DNA from: Platycnemis pennipes
Taxonomy: Eukaryota; Arthropoda; Insecta; Odonata; Platycnemididae
Direction of reading: 5' to 3'
Assembly (NCBI GenBank): GCA_933228895.1
Contig: OW121857.1
Span: 8,184,001 to 8,248,000, forward strand
DNA: 64,000 nucleotides
Part shown: piece by piece, positions 44,222 to 54,438 of the stretch
How positions within the stretch are numbered: position 1 is the first letter of the stretch
Layout of the letters: the number at the start of each line of letters is the position of its first letter
The notes under the pieces: generated by a model
The model's input: the letters and a program-made list of their open reading frames with translations, nothing else
What the model was told of the DNA's origin: nothing
Databases searched by the model: none
Position numbers and translations under genes: made by a program

Positions 44222-44542
44222 TAGGAGTGGAGGGGGGTTCTCGGTAGGTTTGCTCGCACTGATGCTGTCGTAATCGCTCCTATTGGCAGAGTCAGCTGTG
44301 TCCTCCCCCTCTTTGCGATAAGGCAAAGTAGCTTCGCGGGTTCAGTTGTGATTGGACGAAGTCAATTTTCGTCAGAGGTTGCACCACACCCACTTTTCCG
44401 AAAGGGTTAAAAACTACAGTTTTTCACCGCTTTTAACACGGGAAATAATTGATGGATCAAAAAACGGAAAAATACCGGTTTTTTTTATTTTACAAAATCT
44501 ATCAGATTCGGCAATAAAAAATACATAGTCTACGACCGCATT
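44222..44542 (-). repeat. 540-bp repeat, copy 5 (truncated)
   Basis: It starts in the GC-rich centre (GGAGTGGAGGGGGGTTCTCG) and runs to CTACGACCGCATT, lacking the other third. Confidence 0.7.
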
Positions 44543-45039
44543 GGGAGAAAACCGAATGTGGCGATTGGTCGGCTTGTCTCCAACTGCTTTCCTTGCAGAT
44601 TTTGTGGCCACCCTGTCGCTGGCTGTGCATGATTTGCAGTTTTCTCTGACTCTGGATTTTAACCTTGCAGTGAGTCGCATCGCTGCATCGACATGTCGAT
44701 CGATGTTTCCCGAAACAAGTCTCCGGTGGCATTTTTTTTCTTTCTTGTCTCCATCATCGTGCGCGTCCATTCTTCCACTGCATCTTCCAGCGACGTGTCT
44801 CGAGACGCGGACATTCTTACGAGAGGGGCGAACTCACGAGTGCGATGCTAAACATGTTTTGTTTGCTGTTAAAGGAGAGAGTGGTTTCCTCGGGAAGGAA
44901 ATGCCTTTTCCGACCACTGGCCTTTCTTATAAGAATCGAGCGTCGCGTGTGTTCGAAAAGGGTGAGGTCGAAACGGTTCGAGACGGAAGAAGGCGGGTTG
45001 TCGATGAGCAAAGAGAGGTAATACCACGTGGCGGGAATA
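44543..45039. other. GC-richer unassigned stretch
   Basis: Both strands carry long open frames here (plus 44541-45050, 169 codons; minus 44414-44770 and 44817-45128). None shows a known domain, and overlapping open frames on both strands argue for base composition rather than coding. It is interrupted at 45040 by the hAT insertion. Confidence 0.35.
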
Positions 45040-45507
45040 CCCTGGCCTAGGGCTGGGCGGTGCAGGAAATGCTGAACCGGTTCTCGGTTCTGAAAAAAAC
45101 CGTTTGCGACGGCGGTGCACCGGTTCAATAGATCGAACCGGTGTTTTTTCTTGAACCGGTGTTTTCTACTGAACCGGTTTTTTTCTACTGAACCGGTTTT
45201 TCCTACTGAACCGGTGTTTTCTACCGAACCGGTGTTTTCTACTGAACCGGTGTTTTCTACTGAACTGTATTTTTTCTAGTGATCAGTGTTTTTTCTCATC
45301 CAAAATATTTTTTGGTCAAATTCTTATTTAACCAGTATTTTGAAGATTTGTTTTTTTTCAAAAAGAAGATACTTCTTAATTCCGCGGGTATGCTTTCCTA
45401 AACTGAACAGTAAAATTGAGCATGTTTGCGAAAGCCAATGGTTTTGTACGAGGCCTGGGCGTACACATAAATTGCTTTTCTGAAATGCTAAAAAATGCAC
45501 CTAAATT

Positions 45508-45560
45508 TGTTGATCTGCCGAATTCGAACCTGCCGCGTGAACGGCGATGAAATTTACATT
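45508..45560 (-). repeat. SINE S2 fragment inside hAT
   Basis: GAATTCGAACCTGCCGCGTG and AACGGCGATGAAATTTACAT are the complement of the S2 body (CCGCCGTTCACGCGG block of 5022-5110) plus a B-box-like site. Confidence 0.5.
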
Positions 45561-45604
45561 ATTTTTTAATGAAGACATTGCAAAATTTCCTCGGATATTT
45601 ATTT

Positions 45605-45704
45605 ATTTAGCACGACGCGTTTCGTTGCGAAAACAACATTAGCAATTGGCTTGATAAGCCTCGATGATATTGCTATTGTAGCAACAAAACGCGTCGTGCT
45701 AAAT
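45605..45704. repeat. Inverted pair of hammerhead-like ends
   Basis: Perfect 18-bp arms ATTTAGCACGACGCGTTT (45605-45622) and its complement (45687-45704). In each outward reading a GTTG...CAAC or TTGC...GCAA stem precedes (G/A)AAACGCGTCGTGCTAA, resembling the stem II-GAAA half of PLE-type hammerheads. Box 1 is damaged in both arms. Confidence 0.6.
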
Positions 45705-46920
45705 TAAAAACTCATCCTTGGTGAATGTAAAGCTCCCTAGAGGCAGAGCGACTGGTGTCTACGTACGGACGAAATCTTTCCACTCTGATTTACGTGCTTC
45801 CAGAGAGCTAATATGTGTGGAGAGGCTGATTCCTTTCGTCTGTGATTCATAGTTATCTGCCTTTCTTAGTCGACATTTCCTTTCTCTTTCATCATGACAA
45901 CGATTACGAGGCGAGGGTCTCTCTCTGACGCCTTGTGTTTTCATTGGTGGCTTTATTCTTTTCCGCCTCGGGATCGTCTCTTCGCTTATTCCCTCTTAAA
46001 TTGGCCATGACTTCTAGCTCACGTGAGTTGTCCGACAAGAAAATGCAAGGCGCTCTGGTAGAGAGGAGTGAAGTCAGTTCAGATACAATTTCCAAGGATT
46101 TAATTGGATACCCTCTGGTTTCCTGCTCCTAGCAGGAAGAGGAAAAATTTCTCAGTTAATTTTTAATGCAAGAAAATAATGGGGAAGATATCGATAATGC
46201 TTATCATCCTTTTCTTTTCACGTGTGATTTAGTTGGTAAATAAATAGTGCCAGTTCAGTATTCTGAAATATTTCGAGTTAATTTTCCGTGACGGTTTTAT
46301 TATAATTGAGGCTGAAACAAAGTGATCGGAACGGTGGGTATTGGAAAAGCTCAAAGGACAACCCTCGATTACCGAAATTGAATGCAAGAGATTGACAAGC
46401 CAAGAAGAAAACCCAAAACTGGAAGTCGCAAGAGCCATCGATCCGCTAAGACGTTTACGTCAAAGTCTGCATTAAGTCTTCAATGCCTTCCCCATTAAAG
46501 CATCCTGAGCAATTAAAATACCTTCGATTAAAGTTACCCCAAAGGCATGGAAATGAGTGGACGCATAAAATGCGTCGCATACTCTTGAGGGGTTAAAACG
46601 CAGGCATTCTTTTCTAAACTGAACAGTACTAGAGCGTGTTTGGGGAGTCAATGGTTTTCAGGTTAGGCCTGGGCTTATATTTATCTTGAGATTTTTAAAG
46701 TTCCAAACGATGCTCCTACATGTCTGGATTTTGTTTCGGTAAACATCCCAGTGACTTCTTCAAAGAAATAAAATGCTGTTCTATTAATGACACATGGAGC
46801 TGTATTTTACAATTACTGTAAGGGTGTGCTGAAGGTTGAGAACAAATTGATTGTCAAAATTTACATTTTAATACAAGTGCAGATGCTAAATTACAATTTT
46901 CAATTACTACTAATTTAAAT

Positions 46921-47148
46921 CTAGATATCGGCTGGCACATGGCGCTGGTTCATGGAAATGAAAATTAGTTCTTCGGCGTGTTCGCCTAGTAAACACGTTC
47001 TCAATTTATTTATAACAAGTCCTCCCAAACTGAAAATTCTTTCGGATTCTACTGATGTTGCTGGTATAGCAAGATATTTCCTGGCCAGCCCTGCTAGCAA
47101 GGGTAAGGTTGTCTCATGAAGCCTCCACCAACTGAGAATGTCTTCATT
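46921..47148 (-). pseudogene. hAT transposase C-terminal (hATC) fragment
   Basis: Minus-strand translation: NEDILSWWRLHETTLPLLAG, LARKYLAIPATSVESERIFS, LGGLVINKLRTCLLGEHAEE, LIFISMNQRHVPADI-stop. The pattern WW...P.LA.LARKYL.IPATSV.SER.FS.GG...R..L...EEL.F...N is the hAT family dimerisation region. The catalytic RNase-H-like part upstream is not recognisable. This domain ties the 45-49.7 kb element to the hAT superfamily. Confidence 0.92.
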
Positions 47149-47477
47149 ACGTTATTGTACATTAATAATCAACGTCACTTTGTTCAAATTTTGTTTGCAT
47201 TTGGCGCTTCTTATGTACGTGTGGCAGGGGTAGATAGGAACTTGAAACGATGCTCCTTCCTCCACAAAGTCTCCCCAAACCAACAGCATTGGTTTAATAA
47301 AAAATGCTACTGCACGAACTTGAATGATTATAAACTGTTTGGTTGTTCACCTGAACGAACTTATTCGTTGTAATCGTCGACAAAACAAAATAACATAAAC
47401 CGCTTCCCAGTGCACCGGTTCAGAACCAGTTCCCTGGTGCGACGGTTCAGAACCGCTTCCCCTGTGCGACGGTTCAG

Positions 47478-49486
47478 GGGGCCGATTGTATAACTTTACG
47501 TTCGAACGTAAAGAGCCGTATTCCGTGGTGTTGTGGGTAATTCTTCGAAAACAATTGAAGGCGCGATTGTGTAACTTTACGGTCGAAGGTTTTTCGGCTC
47601 ACGATCGAAGGAAACCCGTCGACTGCTATATACTTGACGTTACGGCCATTTTCAATCGTTGGAAGGTTTGTTTTTGTTGGCATTTTCATGTATAAGTGAT
47701 AAATTATCGTTGTGAGGAACGTTGTTTGAACTATTACGGAATAAGAATGTAATTTGAAGTATCAAATTGCTTAAAAAGCTGTGTATGATGTGACAGAGTG
47801 AATTAATTAGAATAATTATAGCAACGTTGGGTGGGTGAATGTAATGAATAGCAATTTAAAACAAGCTATCGGACTGTTACATATAATTTCAACTTTTAAT
47901 TTCAGCATTGGCATCAACAGTTTCACTTGACCAATGCCACTTACGGTGAGAATAATACATAGTGAAGATATAGCGTGTGTTGTGACTACACATTGTGGCA
48001 ATTCAGCGATTGACAATGTTTTTAGTGAACTGTGATGGATTGCATGTATTATGGTATCTATAAAGATGTCAGAGAAAATTGTTGTCGGCAATTATTTCGT
48101 CGTTTCACCTATTGCCTTAAATTAAGATTTGCAATCTATGTGAATTGAAGTGAGGGGGATTTCTCTTGTCTTGTAAGTGTGATTGTTTACGTCCCAGTGA
48201 AAGTGGTGAAAGGATAAACAGTGTAGTGCTTTGTTATTCTTCATTCAGTAAAATTTCCCACCCCAAGTGACATCTTTTTATATCATTGCATAGTGGTGTC
48301 CAATGTGATTGTGTTGAAATAATTATTCCGTCTACGTTTAAGGCAGGTAATGTCTAATTATCAATAAGCATTACGTATTGCCCTCGTAAGGGATTACTGT
48401 GTTGTTTGAGAGTGTTTTAAATTATGACTGTTGTTGTTTACGTCCAAGTGAAAGGGTGATGATTTTTATCGACTTATGCAACACATGCTGTCTCGTTTTG
48501 CTTTATTCATTAAATTTTGCCTACTCAAAAGATAATCTTTTCATTCACTCGCCTTGATGTCATTAGCCATAGGATTGTGCCTTTATTTGTGTGCCGCTGA
48601 GTGTGCCTGGAGAAATTGTGGAAATTATTTAATGCTGCCTTATATTATATCTCACGGTAGGTTATCGTGTACCTACGTACAAGAAATATGGTTATGGGAA
48701 AATAGGTATGCTACAAGAGAGACAGGCGACACGGAATTTTAAAAGTGAGTTTCTTAGGTATTTATCTTTGATGTGATGGAGAACGCTGTGAAAGTGTTTC
48801 AATAGTAATAAAGGTTGACTATTGCTTTAATGCTGGGGACTAGATTGAGGATAGTATTTAATTGTGTATCTATAAATAACCTAATCAATTTCTGTCTGAA
48901 GATGCATATATATGTGCCAATACGTTGAGCGTAGTTTTGCTAAATGATATTTACAGTGAACCGTAGAACATTAGTTAAATTAGATGACGAGAATATCCGG
49001 AGTGATAATATAGAATTTCAACATGACGTACTATTTTTTTATGCATTATCAGCAATAGAGAACACAATTTGAGTGATAATGAAATATTATGAGTTGCGAA
49101 TTAAGCAGACGTTTTTGATAATTATCTGTGAAAGTCAGGGTATGACAAGTAATTATGAATTAATTTATCTATTGGGAACGCATTGAGGCCACTGTATAAT
49201 ACTCGTGAGGAAGTTATCTTAAATTTTCAGGCATTGTAATGTTTATTATTAATTCTTGATTTTCAAAACAAATGCAACCACTTCAATATAAGCTCTTTGC
49301 GCATGCGTACAGGAGAAACAAGTGCGGAATATGCTGTAAATCTGACAACACCGTAACTTTCGATTGCCTGCTGACGATCGAGCTTATACAATCGCACTTT
49401 TCATCCTCGTTCGAAGACGGTGAGCTCGATCGAGAGTGAACGGGTCACTAACGATCGAACGTTAGCCGAGTTACACAATCGGCCCC
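47478..49486. mobile_element. Nested TIR transposon, 2009 bp, 3-bp TSD
   Basis: The ends GGGGCCGATTGTATAAC and GTTACACAATCGGCCCC are inverted repeats (16 of 17), flanked by CAG on both sides. The host minisatellite reads continuously when the element is removed. Subterminal repeats GCGATTGTGTAACTTTACGG (left) and CTTATACAATCGCAC (right) extend the symmetry. Internal imperfect repeats start GTTTACGTCC near 48187 and 48437. No transposase is recognised. The superfamily is uncertain. Confidence 0.85.
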
Positions 49487-49732
49487 CAGAACCGCTTCCC
49501 CGGTGCGACGGTTCAGAACCGCATCCCCGGTGCGACGGTTCAGAACCGCTTCCCCGGTGCGACGGTTCAGAACCGCATCCCCGGTGCACCGGTTCAGAAC
49601 CGATTCTCCGGTGCACCGGTTTTTTTACTAAATCTGAACCGGCCTGCCGGTTCTTCAAAAAACCGAACCGCTGAACCGGTGCACCGGAGAACCGCCCAGC
49701 CCTACCCTGGCCTACCCTGGCCTACCCTAGCC

Positions 49733-49963
49733 TAGGATAACATTGGTAGCCGCATGCTGGTGTAAGGCCTTGAAGCTAACCCAACTAACAGCCTGTTTTT
49801 GCATGTTTGCTTAGCTACTTTTATCTTTTATAAATAGTGAAGTTTAGACTAATATATTAATACTAATCCTTTTTTATGCATGATATGTAGTGCATGTTTG
49901 GTGAGAATTCACCCCCTGCCACACACTTTTATGGTGGCTTGCAGGGTATTATGTAGATGTAGG
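49733..49963 (+). repeat. LINE-B 3' UTR fragment
   Basis: ATAACATTGGTAGCCGCATG to the tail GGTATTATGTAGATGTAGG, with the usual terminal hairpin region. It sits immediately right of the hAT TSD. Confidence 0.8.
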
Positions 49964-50843
49964 AGGAGTCACGTGGTACAAACACGAACGGTTCCCAAAT
50001 TCAGTGTGCCTGAATCGCACGTTAATATCATTTATTGTTTTCACTCGAGTTTTTCTCGTCTGTCTCGACTACAGAGCCCCCTGATGAGATAAAACCCAAG
50101 TGTAAACAATGAGTGGGGTTGTATTTAGCAATTTTAACACTACAAACTCGCGAACCGATCGTGTTTACACCACGTGGCTCCTTGGTTACCTATTCGAGAT
50201 GATCCCTGATCAGCGGCGTCGGAAATTGGGGGCAGGGGGGGTCATTCGGCCCCCCCCCCCCCAGATTTTGCCCCGGGCCCTTGAGAAATGAGTCTTCATT
50301 AATAAAAATTAAATTTCACTTGTTTCCAGCTTGCCTTTTCCCTTCTGACGCATATTCTACCATTTTTATGCACTTTTAGCGGAATTCCAGTCTCTACCCC
50401 CTCCTATCCACAAAAAACTAGTGAAATATTTAAATTACAGAAGAAATTATTGAAGGGCCAAAAAATGATGTGTCCTGAAATTTTCACAAAAACGACATCT
50501 ACTTCATAATTCGGTGGAGCCTCCTTGAGCACTATCTCAACGGTGTACCGTATTTATAACGACTGTGTAGTCAATAGCAATTAGGTGATTACAGATATCG
50601 ATCTTCTGAATTGTTTTATCGTCGGTAACGGTCGAGCCGGTGTTGCCGCAATGCAAACAGCAGAATCCTAAAAAACCACGTTTTGTGTTCTTTTTAGTGT
50701 TGCCCAGCTGCATTCATCATACGTTCGCTTCCGGTGTCAACACATATTGCCACACATATCATTCACCGGAAGGGCAAATATGGCCGTCAATGACAATGTC
50801 ATTGCCACTTGTGTCCTCCACATTTTTTTCAACAATGATTCTG
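49964..50843. other. Unassigned stretch with C-run and shared repeat
   Basis: It contains CAGCGGCGTCGGAAATTGGG followed by G/C runs (50211-50280), which looks like a degraded hAT-type end, and the 50453-50537 block shared with 1365-1440. No gene is seen. Confidence 0.4.
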
Positions 50844-51345
50844 GGGGGGTTATTTTGTAATCTCACCTTTTTAATGACTCTTTGCGGGAAGGCGGGAGAT
50901 CCGTTTCGCTCTCTTAATGATCGGTTCACGAACGGTTCGTGAATTGTCGAAGCTTCTGTCGGTAGCGCTATCTGTTGCCGATCTCGGTGCGCTGAAGTTC
51001 TTCAAGTCGTGCAAATTCCAAAAATACAATTAAAAATCGTTTGTATCTTTCTCGCCCTTGCTTTTTTTTCCAACTCAAGCTTCAAGTGGAAACGATGGTG
51101 GCTCCATTTCACGTTCTTTATGAAGATGAGATGGGAACTAATGGCAGGCGGAGTTAATGAAACAGATCAAGAGTCGAATGACACGGATCAGAGCGGATGA
51201 ATCGTCTAAAAGACCAGCACATGACCGGCAGTTCACCGCTTGAGATCCGAAGAGGGTAACGCCGACTGGATGGCGGAGTTTAACTACGAAAAAGTGACAT
51301 TTTATGACGTATTCTCACTAAAGTGAGATTACAAAATAACCCCCC
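50844..51345. mobile_element. 502-bp TIR element (MITE)
   Basis: The left end GGGGGGTTATTTTGTAATCT followed by CAC is perfectly repeated inverted at the right (GTGAGATTACAAAATAACCC then CCC). No clear target duplication and no transposase. The interior holds two unremarkable open frames. Confidence 0.8.
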
Positions 51346-52002
51346 TCAACGAGTATTACAAGTAAAGTAGAGCCCATTGAATGTTGAAGTTCACAAGCGA
51401 GACGGAGGGAAAATATTCAGACCTCGGGACGAGGAAAACTCAACAGTTCAAACCACCCTGACAAACCGATATCACCCCGGACTACGGCAGTTTTAAAATT
51501 TTCTACCGACGAGGTTGTCATTCGATTTCAAAATTCATGCTCCTAATAAGATGATGTCATTTGCTATTCCATCTGTACGAAGCCAACTCATCCACTGGGG
51601 ATAAGGATTCTTTTATCATCTCCTCGTCCATCCCCCCAAGGTCATCCCGAAATAACATGCGGTACACTTTTTAAAACCCGATACGACGTTCACATCCTCA
51701 TCATGGGATATGCTGCAATGTCAAAGAAGCTTCTTAAGAGTACGGGACGAAATAGCAATTTACCCTTTATCTGCCTTCGAGCACCCACGATAACGGAGAT
51801 ATCAGTTGATGGAGATAGCCGTAATCAAAATCGTAATCACGCACTCCAGATTACGTCTTTCCCACTCTTCTCAACGTATTACTCAGTCCGGGACGGTGTA
51901 GTAGTTGATAAGCCTTCGCCAAATGCTATTAATGTTTTGTGGAGGCGAGGATTCCACCTGGAAGGTCTTCCATTTGCAAATATCTCCCATTAGAATTTCT
52001 TT
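51346..52002. other. Unassigned sequence
   Basis: No recognisable gene or repeat; the frame 51703-51993 lacks known motifs. Confidence 0.4.
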
Positions 52003-52096
52003 AATCTACATCTACACGATACCCTGCAAGCCCCCGCGAGGGTGTGTGGCAGGGGGTGAAGATCATCAAGCATGCACTATTGACATGCAAACAAGC
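52003..52096 (-). repeat. LINE-A 3' tail fragment
   Basis: AATCTACATCTACACGATAC, CCTGCAAGCCCCCGCGAGGG and TGTGTGGCAGGGGGTGAAGA match the terminal LINE-A region. Confidence 0.8.
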
Positions 52097-54438
52097 TAGG
52101 CCACACCGACGCCAGAACGAACATAATATTTTTCAGTAAAAACTTTTGCTTTCAGCTGAATATAATTATACATGCCACACCAGAAGCGATACTTTGTGCC
52201 GATATTGAAAAAATTTGGCTTCGCCAAAGTACTGCATATAAATCACCGACACGGACTATGTGAGTGAAAAAGAGGAAAAGAAATCATAGTATTTATGGTA
52301 TCAAGGAAATGAGGGGAAGTTTCGAACTGAAAAGTGAAAAAATAAGTCACGATGGAGTGTTAAGTCGGGGGAAGCGGCGCTCATAGGCGTATCATTATGA
52401 CAGTAAGATAACACTGAAGGTGTTACTTTGTGGAATTGTTTTACGTCCACAGTTAATATGAGACAAGGCAGTTGCAAGAAAATTTTTACGGGTTAATTAT
52501 GACTGTACCTCCCAAAAATATTTCTGGCTTGGGCCTTAGGTTACTGGTTTGGAGCAATTGGATGAGGCCCCCCCCCCCCCCCAAAAAAAAAAACATTTTT
52601 TGTGAGCGTGTTCAATGACTCGGAGCTTTAGACGGTCCCCATGGTCAAAATATGAAATATACCTTCTCTATATTTGTCTCCAAATTTCGGGGGGTGGTTT
52701 GAACCCCCTGACCCCCCTCCCCCCCCGCTCGCCACGGCCTTGATATAAGATAAATACTGAGTCAGCATCTGGTCCTAGGCCATCCGTAGTAATCAAAATC
52801 ATTGCGAAAATGTGCCTGTGACAATTTTTTCTGCTCAGGTGATGCGTTTTAGTCCGATCGAAGTGATCCATTTGATGCTGGATGGAAAGTAATGTCGCTG
52901 AGTAAATCTGTGATTTTACGACATGGCTTAATGCTTTGAATCACGGGAATAAACAGTCAATAGTACTGGAATAAACGGGTGTAACTGCATGACATTTTTT
53001 CAAGGAGAAAATGATATACTAACTCTATGGATTCCTGAATATGCACTATTTTTTATAACTCTATGAATGTGAAGTGTATTAGCTAAAATGTGCTTGGCCA
53101 AAATTTTGCTGAAGAATTAAGTTGCGTTACAAAGATATTACTCTTTAAAAATTGTACCTTTTCGGCAGCTTAAAAACACGACGTCATCGCATGACGTCAC
53201 GGCACGGTATCACTAAGGGCGTTGTTTATCTGTTTATGCGTGGAGGTGTGTTGTTAAATGAATACTTGGCGATAACGTATGTATTTATCTCATTTGTTTA
53301 ATGCAATAAACGATTGTATTTCGATTTTTTATTTACGTAGTATGGATGGTAACTAGCAAATCGTCCATTAATTATATAATGCCTGTTTAGTGCCCAAGAA
53401 TTTCTACTACGTCTATGCAATCGCTGGTTTTTTTAAGAAGAACGCCGCCACAAGGGATTCAACCAACGGAAATTGCCGGAATGTGCTTTTTTAAGTATTT
53501 TTTCAGTCATCGTTTCTTTCGAGTAACGGCTAAAAACCTCAAAACAATATATTCACTTCGTTTTCTTTTAAATATAAATGTCAATCTTCGTAGCAATATG
53601 GAACCTATACCGTGCAGTGACGTCAGAAGGCGTTTCAGGTCACGTGACTTTCGTCGATTTTCGGGAACATTTTAATATCATTTAATAATCTTCGTGGTGG
53701 GCGTAGAAAAATTTGGCTTATATATTTAAATTGGTGAGAAAATTTCGCATCAAGTACATCATTAATCTTCGAGAAACAAATTTCATGCATATTCCCCATT
53801 GTGTTAAACTTGGGCCCCGGTTGCATAATCATTCCGAATTCTTTTCTTGCTTGACCTTCCCTGATTGGCGTTGTTTCTGACGTAAGATGGAGGAGAGAAC
53901 GAAGTCACGGCTAGGATAATTCCATCTTCGCGAGTTTCGTGTTTAGAAATGGATTAACACCCTTCATTAGCACATTCAGGTGCCTGTCGTCGTAACTGAA
54001 GCAAAGCCTTACGGAGTTCATCCAACGGAACATCCAGTGCTTACTAGGTATCACTCGCAGGCTTTTAACACTTGATAGCTTTACTGAATAGGTTACAAAT
54101 GCATATATTGGAAACACCATCACACTATAGCTGGTTGGGTCACAAAGAAATGAAACCAGAGGGATGGATAGTTAGATGGAATAGTTGAAAGTGTCATTTT
54201 TTCTTGCACTATAAGATATGGATTATATCCAACTTATTTTGGAGATAATTTGAACGAGCCTCAAAATGTTGGTTCTATGTATGAGTGAAATCATTGTTGG
54301 ATATCTCCTTTTACGTGTTGAGTGAAAACTTGCTGTAAAAAACCGTGCTGTCGCCTGTTCCAAGGGATGTTATTTGAGGGTAGGAATTGCACGGAACTCC
54401 GTTCCTTGTTCCCTTGCTGTGCATTTAGAGGAGCTAAC
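52097..54438. other. Unassigned stretch
   Basis: C runs at 52567-52582 and 52710-52735 flank a segment that may be the right end of a degraded hAT-type element (GCTCGCCACGG). Frames at 53415-53675 and 53911-54123 have no recognised domain. No RNA gene is seen. Confidence 0.4.

Larger units (their letters stand above)
45040..49712 (-). mobile_element. hAT transposon 4.66 kb with hATC remnant and nested element
   Basis: Ends TAGGGCTGGGCGGT (45048) and ACCGCCCAGCCCTA (49691-49704) are perfect inverted repeats, with perfect 8-bp TSDs CCCTGGCC (45040-45047, 49705-49712). The left end carries about nine 18-20 bp units GAACCGGTGTTTTCTACT; the right end carries 27-bp units containing CGGTTCAGAACCGC. 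Minus-strand 46921-47148 encodes a hATC dimerisation domain. A 2009-bp TIR element is inserted in the right minisatellite. A segment at 45388-45486 recurs diverged at 46600-46690, so a further insertion or duplication lies between. Confidence 0.92.

Noticed and set aside
44541..45050. 169-codon plus frame as a gene
   Set aside because: Long frames occur on both strands at the same place, the protein has no recognisable motif, and the frame ends in the hAT end.
49401..49674. Repetitive open frames (SEPSHRG / DGSEPLPRC) as a repeat protein
   Set aside because: The frame follows the 27-bp subterminal minisatellite of the hAT element, whose length is a multiple of three; there is no other coding evidence.
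50211..52745. A 2.5-kb hAT bounded by CAGCGGCGTCGG and CGCTCGCCACGG
   Set aside because: The ends are only loosely complementary, sit in C runs, and the flanks do not give a convincing 8-bp duplication.
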